NCBI GenBank assembly: GCA_034436355.1
Contig: DAOTVQ010000028.1
Location: 1-64,000, forward strand
Source: CP2-2F sp034436355
Lineage (GTDB): Bacteria; Chloroflexota; Anaerolineae; Aggregatilineales; UBA2796
DNA length: 64,000 nt
Reading direction: 5' to 3'
Both the position numbers and the translations under genes were made by a program. The notes below the pieces were generated by a model. The model did not search any database. It was not told the DNA's origin and was given only the letters and a program-made list of their open reading frames with translations. Position 1 is the stretch's first letter. Each line of letters opens with the position of its first letter. Of the stretch, positions 56,945-64,000 are shown piece after piece.

Positions 56945-57970
56945 TTAGCTACCGCGCAGGCTTGGGTCAAGGGCATCGCGCAGCCCATCGGCAAGGAAAT
57001 AGAACGAAAGGACGGTTAAGGTGAGCATCACAGCCGGCACTAGCACCAGATGTGGATAGGCGCCAAAGGTATTATTTTGGGCGGTGGCGATCATGCTGCC
57101 CCAGCTTGGCGTAGGCGCGTTTACGCCGATGCCCAGATAGCTCAGCGCCGTCTCCACACCGATGAAGCCCGCCACAGATTGCACACCGACCACAACCAGC
57201 GGACCGAACACATTCGGCAGCAGGTGTGTGAAGATGATGCGCCTATCGCGTGCGCCAATGGCGCGGGCTGCCTCTACGAACTCTTTTTGTTTGTAAGAGA
57301 GCGTTTGCCCACGGGCAAGGCGCGCAATGCCGATCCAACTGAGCAAGCCCAGCACAATGAACAGGAAGAACAACCCGCCCATGCTGCGGTCAATATCTAC
57401 CAAAGCCTGCCCAAACGGACCGACGCGCTCGCGTTCGGCAGCGATTGCCTTGAAGAAGATTTGCAGCAGGATGAACAGGGCAAGGTCGGGGATGGCGTAC
57501 AGAAAATCAATGAAGCGCATCATCAGGTTATCTAAGCGCCCGCCGTAATAGCCTGCAATCATGCCATAGCTGGTGCCGATCAGCATCGCAATGGCTGCGC
57601 CCACGAAGCCAACCGAAAGTGAAACACGCGCTCCATAGACGGCACGGCTCATCATATCGCGGCGTAAGTCATCTGTGCCAAACACAAAGCACCACTGCGG
57701 ATCCATGCGGCGCGGGTCTTGCGTGCAGGTCATCGGCGGTGCAAAAGTCATGCCGGGTGCTTCATGCTGATAGAGTGGGTTATCCAAAAAGCCGATGCTC
57801 TGCAACACATCGGCGCCCACGGCAATAACAATCAGGAAAATGATGAAGCCCATGCCCACCAGTGCCAGCCGATTGCGGCGGAACTGATTCCACGCATCGC
57901 TTAGCGGCGTGCGTGTTTTGGTTTCATCGTGTTGTTTGCCAAGTGAAAGCGGTTTAGAAGCGACTGCCAT
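56945..57970 (-). CDS. Dpp/Opp-type peptide ABC permease (C subunit)
   Basis: A 341-aa membrane subunit with an OppC_N start (about 25-60), TM1 (about 36-56), an outward loop with a Cys pair (TCTQDP, Cys82; PQWCF, Cys94) and GTDDLRRDMMSRAVYGARVSL (split; the DPP-type signature, with Arg for Gly), five further helices and the EAA-type loop (about 235-265). It is the third gene of the oppD - oppF - dppC - lipoprotein - dppB order, which reverses the usual permease-first order. Confidence 0.93.
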   Translation of the reverse strand: MAVASKPLSLGKQHDETKTRTPLSDAWNQFRRNRLALVGMGFIIFLIVIAVGADVLQSIGFLDNPLYQHEAPGMTFAPPMTCTQDPRRMDPQWCFVFGTDDLRRDMMSRAVYGARVSLSVGFVGAAIAMLIGTSYGMIAGYYGGRLDNLMMRFIDFLYAIPDLALFILLQIFFKAIAAERERVGPFGQALVDIDRSMGGLFFLFIVLGLLSWIGIARLARGQTLSYKQKEFVEAARAIGARDRRIIFTHLLPNVFGPLVVVGVQSVAGFIGVETALSYLGIGVNAPTPSWGSMIATAQNNTFGAYPHLVLVPAVMLTLTVLSFYFLADGLRDALDPSLRGS

Positions 57971-58012
57971 TGCTAGATTACCTAAACGATCATTTTCTGT
58001 ATGTGGTATCTG

Positions 58013-58034
58013 GGGCGGCGTGCAAGCACCGCCC
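58013..58034 (-). other. Intercistronic hairpin between oppF and dppC
   Basis: A 6-bp G/C stem (58013-58018 with 58029-58034), extendable by two pairs with one bulged G, lies in the 77-bp gap. No T-run follows, so it is more likely an mRNA stability element that lets ATPase and permease levels differ. Confidence 0.4.
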
Positions 58035-58047
58035 AGAGCAAGTTAAC

Positions 58048-59073
58048 TTAGCTAACCAAGTTGCACGCCACAAAGTGACCCGGTGAGACTTCTTTTAGCT
58101 CAGGCTCATCACGGAAGCAGCTTTCGACTGCCACAGGGCAGCGGGTGTTAAAGTTGCAGCCAACAGGCGGATTGGCAGGGCTTGGCACATCGCCCTTGAG
58201 GATAATGCGCTGCCGCTTCAATTCAGAGGCGGGGTCTGGCACTGGCACTGCCGAGAGCAGCGCTTGGGTGTAGGGGTGCATCGGATTGTTGTAGAGTTCG
58301 TCTGAGGGCGCCAGCTCCACAATTTTGCCCAGGTACATGACTGCCACACGGTCGCAGATATGGCGCACCATGCTCAGGTCATGCGCGATGAACAGATAGG
58401 TCAAGCCGAGTTCGCGTTGCAGGTCTTGCAGCAGGTTCACCACCTGCGCCTGAATCGAAACATCCAGCGCCGAAATTGGCTCATCCGCCACAATTAGGCT
58501 TGGGTTGAGCGCCAAAGCACGCGCAATGCCAATGCGCTGCCGCTGCCCACCGCTAAACTCATGCGGATAACGGTTGACGAAATATGGATTTAAGCCAACT
58601 TTCTCCATGAGGTATTGCACACGCTCGGCGCGTTCTTCAGGGGTGCCAATGCCATGCACAAAAAGCGGCTCGGCAATAATGCGCCCAACCGACATGCGCG
58701 GGTTGAGCGAGGCGTAAGGGTCTTGGAAGATCATCTGCATACGGCGGCGCATACGGCGCAGGGCTTCGCCCTTCAACTTCACAAGGTCTTGATCCTCAAA
58801 GATGACGCTGCCCGCCGTTGGGCGGTAAAGTTGCAGCACGGTGCGCCCCGTGGTGGATTTGCCGCAGCCCGATTCGCCCACCAAGCCGAGCGTCTCGCCC
58901 TTGTAGACATCAAAGCTAACGCCATCCACAGCCTTGATGGCGCCTACCTCACGCTGGAGGATGAACCCAGCCGTGATCGGAAAATGCTTCTTCAAGCCTT
59001 TCACGCTCAGCAGCACTTCACGCCCATTAGCGCCTTTTGTGAGGGTTGGTGATTGTGTGATCAGCTCAGTCAT
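58048..59073 (-). CDS. Oligopeptide ABC transporter ATP-binding protein (F type)
   Basis: A 341-aa ATPase. Walker A GESGCGKST (about 68-76), signature FSGGQRQRIGIARAL, Walker B LIVADEPISALD and the H-loop AHDLSMV are intact. A C-terminal oligo_HPY region (about 260-340) ends in a CNFNTRCPVAVESC cluster that in DppF/OppF-type proteins can carry an iron-sulphur cluster. Its start overlaps the oppD stop by eight bases, so the two ATPases are coupled and should form a heterodimer with the permeases encoded downstream. Confidence 0.94.
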   Translation of the reverse strand: MTELITQSPTLTKGANGREVLLSVKGLKKHFPITAGFILQREVGAIKAVDGVSFDVYKGETLGLVGESGCGKSTTGRTVLQLYRPTAGSVIFEDQDLVKLKGEALRRMRRRMQMIFQDPYASLNPRMSVGRIIAEPLFVHGIGTPEERAERVQYLMEKVGLNPYFVNRYPHEFSGGQRQRIGIARALALNPSLIVADEPISALDVSIQAQVVNLLQDLQRELGLTYLFIAHDLSMVRHICDRVAVMYLGKIVELAPSDELYNNPMHPYTQALLSAVPVPDPASELKRQRIILKGDVPSPANPPVGCNFNTRCPVAVESCFRDEPELKEVSPGHFVACNLVS

Positions 59074-60064
59074 TGGCGGGAACTCCCTTACGCACGTCTA
59101 CCCAGCACGCCACCAGATGATCTTTATCGCCGCTTTCAACAGGCACGAGTGGCGGATTTTCTTGTTCGCATTTTTCGATCTTATAAACACAGCGCGGCGC
59201 AAATGGGCAGCCAACGGGCTTCTTACGCATATCCGGCGGCGCGCCGTCAATTGGGATCAGGCGCTCACCGCGCTGATCAACACGCGGCAGCGAATTGCGC
59301 AAGCCAAGCGTGTAGGGATGGCGGGTATCGCGGAAAATCTTGGCGACGGGGCCGCGCTCCACAATGAAGCCGGCATATATCACCTGAATGGTATCCGCCA
59401 AGCCGGCAATTACGCCTAAATCATGCGTGATCCAGATCATCGCCATGCCCAATTCGTCGCGCAGGCGGCGCACCAGATCAACAATCTGCGCCTGAATGGT
59501 CACGTCTAAGGCGGTGGTTGGCTCGTCAGCAATCAGCAGTTGCGGGTTGCAGGAAAGTGCCATTGCAATCATGGCGCGCTGGCGCATACCGCCCGAAAAC
59601 TGGTGCGGATAGTCATCAATCCGCTTTTCGGCACCGGGAATGCCGACCATCTGAAGCAGTTCGATGGCGCGGCGGCGGGCAGCTTGCTTATCCATGCCCA
59701 TGTGCAATTGCAGCGCCTCGGTGATCTGCCGCCCAACAGTTAGCACCGGGTTGAGCGAGGTCATTGGGTCTTGGAAGATCATGGCGATCTCAGCGCCGCG
59801 CACGGCACGCATCTCCTCGCGGGAGAGCTTCAACAAATCGCGCCCGCGGAAGATGACCGAGCCTGCCTCAACCTTGCCGGGCGGGCTGGGAATGAGCCCA
59901 AGGATGGAAAGCGATTGCACGCTCTTACCGCTGCCGCTTTCACCAACAATGCCGAGCGTCTCGCCTTCGTCCAGTGTGTAGGATATGCCATTGACGGCGT
60001 AGACGGTGCCTTCTTGGGTGTGGAAATAGGTTTTGAGGTCTTTGACCTCCATTAAGACGGTCAA
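59066..60064 (-). CDS. Oligopeptide ABC transporter ATP-binding protein (D type)
   Basis: A 332-aa ATPase and the first gene of the transporter operon. Walker A GESGSGKSVQ (about 40-49), signature FSGGMRQRAMIAMAL, Walker B LLIADEPTTALD and the H-loop THDLGVI are intact. The C-terminal oligo_HPY part has a Cys-rich block (CPFAPRCVYKIEKC). It pairs with the F-type subunit through an 8-bp overlap. The operon lacks a substrate-binding protein, which must come from elsewhere or be replaced by the small lipoprotein. Promoter at 60214-60243. Confidence 0.94.
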   Translation of the reverse strand: MTVLMEVKDLKTYFHTQEGTVYAVNGISYTLDEGETLGIVGESGSGKSVQSLSILGLIPSPPGKVEAGSVIFRGRDLLKLSREEMRAVRGAEIAMIFQDPMTSLNPVLTVGRQITEALQLHMGMDKQAARRRAIELLQMVGIPGAEKRIDDYPHQFSGGMRQRAMIAMALSCNPQLLIADEPTTALDVTIQAQIVDLVRRLRDELGMAMIWITHDLGVIAGLADTIQVIYAGFIVERGPVAKIFRDTRHPYTLGLRNSLPRVDQRGERLIPIDGAPPDMRKKPVGCPFAPRCVYKIEKCEQENPPLVPVESGDKDHLVACWVDVRKGVPAND

Positions 60065-60390
60065 AGTTGTGTCTCCTTACTCATCTGCGAAAGTCTGTTT
60101 TGGGTTATGGGCATGGGCATAAGCATAGATTGTATCCAACCGTGTGGGATGTTTTGCAAGTGTGGCGAACGGCTACGCCAACACGCATACGAAATCCTTT
60201 TTAAGATAGGTTCAGTATAAAGTATCGCGGCATTCTAGTGCAAAAAAACCTCTGTTGCAAGTTTTGTTTCGTAATATGGAAAGCCGAATGCGCCCAATGT
60301 GCATGCAGCTGCCCTTGCGATAGTAACATTGAGCGCCTTGCAAAACAAGGCATTTGAGGGTAGAGCAGGCTGTGCAGTTTGCCAAAAAGC
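60065..60390. other. 326-bp region before the opp operon
   Basis: No gene seen. Contains the opp promoter (60214-60243) and a 6-bp hairpin GCCTTG-CAAAA-CAAGGC (60335-60351), which probably ends the gene at 60391-61041 (minus strand). The sequence between the promoter and the oppD start is about 150 bp, long enough for a leader element; I see no recognised riboswitch. Confidence 0.5.
60214..60243 (-). promoter_or_regulatory. Predicted promoter of the opp/dpp operon
   Basis: On the minus strand, TTGCAC (60243-60238), 18-bp spacer, TATACT (60219-60214). It matches the -10 form seen elsewhere in the window. Confidence 0.6.
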
Positions 60391-61041
60391 TCACGGCACT
60401 GCCACACGGCTAGGGCGATTGTAGTAGCGCGTTACATCCACCAAGCCGCGCCATGGTTTCAGGTTGCCACCCAAATTGACCAGCAGCGCGCCAAACTGGG
60501 CTGGCTCTTGCAAGTAGAGGTTATAGACTGTATGCGTCAAGCGCAGGGGTTGGCTTTCAGGCAGGGCGTTCCGCAGGGTAGAAACCTGCAAATGAGCTGG
60601 TGCGTAGAGCAGATCGGTGATGATGCTGTTTGGGATCGCCACCACATACTCAGGAATGCCATAGGCGGCGATCACATCTGCCATGGCGAGTATACGGGTG
60701 TCTAGCCGCACATTGATCCATGCCAGCAAGTCGGACTCGGCGGCGCGCCCAATCATAATTTCAATGCCCACGCTGTGCCAAGCGTGATAGGTGCCTCGGT
60801 CGCGGTTCATCATCCCTTGCGTGATCGGGTGCACAGCAAGCCGTTCCCGTGCCGCCGCAAAGCTGAGCGATCCATCAGGCGTTATGCCAAACAAACACGC
60901 TTGCGCGCAAGGCGTGCCATCGGCGTGCTTGAACCAAGCATGTATGTGTGGCGGCAGGTAGTTGCCTAAGGCACGCGCCGCGCTGAAACTGCCAACCAAA
61001 AGAGCGGTGAGCACCGCACATAGCACCATCAAGCGTCCCAT
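60391..61041 (-). CDS. Exported or anchored hypothetical protein, 216 aa
   Basis: Not recognised. I chose the ATG at 61041 (AGG box eight bases upstream) rather than the GTG at 61050. A hydrophobic segment at about 4-24 acts as signal peptide or anchor. The rest is a soluble extracytoplasmic domain with HIHAWFKHADGTPCAQACLF near residue 32, a C...C pair, and a motif YHAWHSVGIEIMIG in the middle. The pattern of a LSFAAARERLAVHP helix and a DLLAWINVRLDTRI block suggests a mixed alpha/beta fold. It is divergent from grpE; no function assigned. Confidence 0.75.
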   Translation of the reverse strand: MGRLMVLCAVLTALLVGSFSAARALGNYLPPHIHAWFKHADGTPCAQACLFGITPDGSLSFAAARERLAVHPITQGMMNRDRGTYHAWHSVGIEIMIGRAAESDLLAWINVRLDTRILAMADVIAAYGIPEYVVAIPNSIITDLLYAPAHLQVSTLRNALPESQPLRLTHTVYNLYLQEPAQFGALLVNLGGNLKPWRGLVDVTRYYNRPSRVAVP

Positions 61042-61129
61042 CAGGCACACCTCAACTTTCTACGAAACTCTATGCGGATATTTACGTGATTCTATTATAA
61101 GTACGCTATTGTTCTAAGCGTGGAAACTC

Positions 61130-61141
61130 ATGGCGCGCCAT
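61130..61141 (+). promoter_or_regulatory. 12-bp palindrome upstream of grpE
   Basis: ATGGCGCGCCAT lies about 50 bp before grpE and is a perfect palindrome. No CIRCE element (TTAGCACTC-N9-GAGTGCTAA) is present, so heat-shock control by HrcA is not visible here; this palindrome is a candidate alternative site. Confidence 0.3.
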
Positions 61142-61188
61142 TCACGCTGTGCGCCTGCACCTAATTTTCTATGGAGAGACCGCTGCCC

Positions 61189-61731
61189 ATGAGCGATATG
61201 ACTGATCCGAACACAGCCGAGCCACCGCTGACGGCTGAGGCACCACCCGCAGAAGCAGCTGCCACCGAGCGCCCCTCCCTTGAAGCGCAGCTTGAAGAAG
61301 TGCGCCGCCAGGCAGAGGAACACTTAAGCGGCTGGAAGCGTGCGCTGGCTGAATTTGATAATTATCGCAAGCGCGCCGAGAAAGAACGTGAGGAAATTTA
61401 TCAGAATGCGGCGGTTGAAACGCTGCGACGCTTATTGCCCATCATTGATGATTTTGAGCGTGCCATCGCGGCGCTGCCACCTGAAAAGACTGAGGATGAA
61501 ACGCTGAAAGGCTTCCTCCTCATTCACCGCAAACTGATCAGCCTGTTGGAAGGCGCGGGCTTAACGCAGCTTGATCCGAAAGGGCAGGCTTTTGATCCGA
61601 CACGGCACGAGGCAATTGGGCAAGACCCAAACACTGAGGTTGCCAGCGGGCATATCAGCACTGTGCTGCAAAAAGGCTATCTGCATGGCGAGCGCGTCAT
61701 CCGCCCCGCCTTGGTGCGCGTAGCAGAGTAG
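61189..61731 (+). CDS. grpE: Nucleotide exchange factor GrpE
   Basis: Releases ADP from DnaK. The 180-aa protein has an acidic, disordered N-terminus (about 1-32), a long coiled-coil helix (about 33-85), a four-helix region, and the beta-wing domain with HEAIGQDPNTEVASGHISTVLQKGYLHGERVIRPA (split), the diagnostic GrpE C-terminal motif. The ATG at 61189 is preceded by GGAGAG; the ATG at 61171 lies in that same box. dnaK follows 83 bp later in the same direction. The region upstream carries TATTATAA-type sequence and is divergent from the unknown gene. Confidence 0.96.
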   Translation: MSDMTDPNTAEPPLTAEAPPAEAAATERPSLEAQLEEVRRQAEEHLSGWKRALAEFDNYRKRAEKEREEIYQNAAVETLRRLLPIIDDFERAIAALPPEKTEDETLKGFLLIHRKLISLLEGAGLTQLDPKGQAFDPTRHEAIGQDPNTEVASGHISTVLQKGYLHGERVIRPALVRVAE

Positions 61732-61814
61732 ACACAGAACATAACAAGGTGAGGTGCGCCTCACCCATGCAAACGAAAAACACATATATCACACAGGTGA
61801 GGGAGACACACACA

Positions 61815-63704
61815 ATGGCTAAAGTAATTGGTATTGATCTCGGCACGACAAACTCAGTCATGGCGGTTATGGAAGGTGGGCAGCCAACCGTGATCCCAAC
61901 CAGCGAGGGCAGCCGCCTATTGCCTTCCGTCGTTGCCATCAACCCTAAGACGGGCGAACGGTTGGTTGGTCAGGCAGCACGCCGTCAGGCAGTCATCAAC
62001 CCAGAAAACACCATTTTCTCGATCAAGCGCTTCATGGGGCGCAAATTCAACGATCCCGAAGTGCAGCGCGCTATGAAAGTCGTCCCCTATAAGGTGACCG
62101 AAGCCCCTAACGGCGATGTGCGCGTGATAATGGGCGGCAAGGAATTCAGCCCGCCCGAAGTGAGCGCCATGATCCTTGGCAAGCTGAAGTCCGACGCAGA
62201 GGCATTTCTGGGCGCTGGCGTAACGCAGGCTGTGATTACGGTGCCTGCCTACTTTAATGATAGCCAGCGCAACGCCACCAAAGATGCAGGCAAGATCGCC
62301 GGCTTGGAGGTGCTGCGCATCATCAACGAGCCGACCGCCTCCGCGCTTGCCTATGGCTTGGATAAGAAAGGCGACGAGACGATTGCCGTCTATGACCTTG
62401 GCGGCGGCACCTTCGATATTTCAATCCTTGATGTGGGCGACGGCGTTTTTGAAGTCAAGGCGACCAACGGCGATACCTACTTGGGTGGCGATGACTTCGA
62501 TAACCGCATCATCAACTGGATTGCCGATGAATTTAAGAAAGAGCAAGGCATTGATCTGCGGAGTGATCGGCAGGCGTTGCAGCGCTTGAAGGAAGCCGCT
62601 GAAGGCGCCAAGAAAGAGCTTTCGCAGACCATGCAGGCAGAGATCAACTTGCCCTTCATCACAGCCGATGCCAGCGGTCCCAAGCACTTGATCATGCCGC
62701 TTTCGCGTGCCAAGCTGGAGCAGTTGACCGCTGATCTGGTGGAGCGCTCGATGGCGCCTGTGCGCCGCGCCCTTGAAGATGCCGGCATCAAGCCCAGCGA
62801 CGTTGACGAAGTGGTGCTGGTGGGCGGCATGACCCGTATGCCCGCTGTCCAAGAGGCTGTTAAGAAGCTCTTTAACAAAGAGCCGAACAAGAGCGTGAAT
62901 CCTGATGAGGTGGTGGCGGTTGGTGCCGCCATTCAGGCAGGCGTCCTCAGTGGTGAGGTGAAAGACGTGCTGCTGTTGGATGTGACGCCGCTCACGCTCA
63001 GCATCGAGACGCTGGGCGGTGTGGCAACCGCGCTGATCGAGCGCAACACCACCATCCCTGTGCGCAAGTCACAAATCTTCTCCACCGCCTCCGACAACCA
63101 GACGCAGGTCGAGATTCACATTGTGCAGGGTGAGCGCCCAATGGCAAACGATAACAAGACGCTCGGACGCTTCATTTTGGATGGCATTCCGCCGGCACCG
63201 CGTGGCGTGCCACAAATTGAGGTAACCTTTGATATTGACGCCAACGGCATTTTGAATGTTTCGGCGGCAGATAAGGCAACCGGGCGCTCACAGCACATCA
63301 CGATCACTGCCTCTAGTGGTTTGACTGAGGCTGAGATTGAGCGCATGGTGAAAGATGCTGAGCGCAACAAGGCAGCCGACGAGCGCCGCAAGCAAGAAAT
63401 CGAGCTGAACAATCTGGCAGACACTGCCGTCTACGGTGCAGAGAGCGCCTTGCGCGAGTATGGCGACAAGATCGATAGCGCGTTGAAGGCAAGCATCGAA
63501 AAGCAGATTGAAGCCGTCAAGAAAGCGCGTGAGACAGGCGATCAAGGGCAGATTCGCAGCGCTGTTGAGGAATTGCAGCGCAGCGTGCAGCAAATTGGCG
63601 CCAGCATGTATGGTCAGCCGAATGTCAGCAGCAATGGCATGCCCAACGAAGAAGCACGGGATAGGGGCAAAGAAGACGTGGTCGAAGGCGAAGTCGTCGA
63701 ATAA
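61815..63704 (+). CDS. dnaK: Molecular chaperone DnaK (Hsp70)
   Basis: ATP-dependent protein-folding chaperone. The start at 61815 (MAKVIGIDLGTTNS) has a GAGGGAG box; the longer frame upstream is not used. The 629-aa protein has the nucleotide-binding domain (about 1-380) with GTTNS, AVYDLGGGTFDISIL and VLVGGMTRMPAV, the linker DVLLLDVTPLTL, the substrate-binding beta domain (about 385-500) and the helical lid, ending in an acidic GKEDVVEGEVVE tail. No dnaJ follows; instead a strong terminator and the convergent hrcA gene. Confidence 0.98.
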   Translation: MAKVIGIDLGTTNSVMAVMEGGQPTVIPTSEGSRLLPSVVAINPKTGERLVGQAARRQAVINPENTIFSIKRFMGRKFNDPEVQRAMKVVPYKVTEAPNGDVRVIMGGKEFSPPEVSAMILGKLKSDAEAFLGAGVTQAVITVPAYFNDSQRNATKDAGKIAGLEVLRIINEPTASALAYGLDKKGDETIAVYDLGGGTFDISILDVGDGVFEVKATNGDTYLGGDDFDNRIINWIADEFKKEQGIDLRSDRQALQRLKEAAEGAKKELSQTMQAEINLPFITADASGPKHLIMPLSRAKLEQLTADLVERSMAPVRRALEDAGIKPSDVDEVVLVGGMTRMPAVQEAVKKLFNKEPNKSVNPDEVVAVGAAIQAGVLSGEVKDVLLLDVTPLTLSIETLGGVATALIERNTTIPVRKSQIFSTASDNQTQVEIHIVQGERPMANDNKTLGRFILDGIPPAPRGVPQIEVTFDIDANGILNVSAADKATGRSQHITITASSGLTEAEIERMVKDAERNKAADERRKQEIELNNLADTAVYGAESALREYGDKIDSALKASIEKQIEAVKKARETGDQGQIRSAVEELQRSVQQIGASMYGQPNVSSNGMPNEEARDRGKEDVVEGEVVE

Positions 63705-63729
63705 GGCAACCCACCACACGAAACGGTTG

Positions 63730-63761
63730 CGGCGCGGATCAGCATAATCCGCGCCGTTTTT
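63730..63761 (+). terminator. Intrinsic terminator after dnaK
   Basis: A 10-bp G/C-rich stem (63730-63739 with 63747-63756, 7-base loop) followed by TTTTTG. It separates dnaK from convergent hrcA. Confidence 0.88.
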
Positions 63762-63762
63762 G

Positions 63763-64000
63763 TCAGCCGTTCTCGCGGCGGTCGGGCGGCTCGCCGTAGA
63801 TGGTTAGCATCATGCCACTCACCAAGCCCGCCATATAGCGGACGGTCGCAATGGCGCGCCCATAGCGCATCCGCGTTGGCCCTAGCACCATCAGCGCACC
63901 CGTTGCCTGATCAGGCACACCGTAGCGGCTGATGACCATGCCCAAATGTTGAATATCTTGCCAGCGCCCATCGCCGCCGATGATGACGCGCACCTGCCCA
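63763..64000 (-). CDS. hrcA: HrcA heat-shock repressor, C-terminal end only
   Basis: The 5' part lies beyond the window; about 79 C-terminal residues are visible. QVRVIIGGDG, LGMVISRYGV, GALMVLGPTRMRYGRAIATV and a final YMAGLVSGMML match the end of HrcA, where GPTRM-Y is the family's most typical motif. HrcA represses groE and dnaK operons by binding CIRCE. It is convergent with dnaK here rather than upstream of grpE as in Firmicutes. It ends at the dnaK-side terminator. Confidence 0.9.
   Translation of the reverse strand, partial: GQVRVIIGGDGRWQDIQHLGMVISRYGVPDQATGALMVLGPTRMRYGRAIATVRYMAGLVSGMMLTIYGEPPDRRENG

Noticed and set aside
1..64000. CRISPR arrays, tRNA or rRNA genes
   Set aside because: No repeat-spacer pattern, no TψC-type GTTCGAATC arm with cloverleaf, and no rRNA sequence were recognised by eye; a tRNAscan run would be decisive.
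1..64000. Insertion sequences, phage or integrative elements
   Set aside because: No transposase, integrase or flanking repeats seen, and codon use stays even across the window.

Overview
Organism. The window looks like a chromosome segment of a Chloroflexota bacterium, probably an Anaerolineae-like lineage; this is an inference from gene style. Secreted and membrane proteins carry Thr/Pro-rich linkers. A class A penicillin-binding protein has a very long soluble N-terminal extension. Peptidoglycan genes (murC, murI, pbp) occur without any LPS or outer-membrane genes. The gene order is ordinary chromosomal. Base composition is evenly GC-rich, and AT-rich sequence is confined to promoter regions. 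I saw no tRNA, rRNA, CRISPR array, insertion sequence, integrase or phage gene, so most of the window is stable chromosome.

Layout. 1-15.8 kb: tail of a DUF998-like membrane protein, a structured 390-bp gap, a giant PBP1A, a LysR regulator, an aldo/keto reductase, murC coupled to an unknown gene, an acyl-CoA ligase, a double FHA protein, a lipoprotein plus unknown pair, and dprA-manC. 15.8-22.4 kb: a tightly coupled minus-strand MacA/MacB-type export operon that ends in an 803-aa protein made of two fused LivK-type binding domains. 22.8-28 kb: a GH13 glucosidase, a TM protein, mutM, a cytochrome P450 and a short lone Flp-type pilin gene. 28-36.4 kb: AlaX and three membrane-anchored glycosidase-like proteins in one direction, then arginase, a DUF2085 protein and a divergent agmatinase. 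36.5-40.5 kb: a hypothetical protein, glgC, and an MFS exporter with its TetR regulator. 40.6-47.4 kb: an orphan Cache/HAMP/GAF sensor; the rplS - peptidase C26 - murI - prmA operon; def; a zinc-binding mini-protein with a second TetR. 47.5-55 kb: a CAP/SCP secreted protein, a caspase-family protein, a frameshifted LCM-type methyltransferase, a GCS2-type glutamate-cysteine ligase and a DsbA-like thioredoxin. 55-60 kb: an Opp/Dpp peptide transporter operon (D-F-C-lipoprotein-B, no binding protein). 60.4-64 kb: an unknown secreted protein, grpE-dnaK, and the end of hrcA.

How it fits together. Several genes serve the cell envelope (PBP1A, MurC, MurI, glycosidase-like proteins, CAP protein, lipoproteins). 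Others serve nitrogen/peptide use (arginase, agmatinase, Opp transporter, C26 amidotransferase), storage and sugar metabolism (glgC, GH13, manC), and stress or redox balance (GCS2, DsbA-like, GrpE/DnaK/HrcA, MutM). Promoters that can be read by eye share a -10 close to TATACT/TATAAT with 16-19 bp spacers. They settle several start codons (dprA, rplS, agmatinase) and suggest operators for both TetR proteins.

Most worth checking: the double LivK-type protein inside an exporter operon; the six-G frameshift in the LCM methyltransferase; the small Flp pilin gene; the shared operator-like half-site in the TetR and MFS promoters; the 8-bp inverted repeat over the -10 of the CAP gene; the GH13 enzyme that lost its region-I Asn-His; the three-gene glycosidase-like cassette; and the caspase-family protein with an unassigned C-terminal half.
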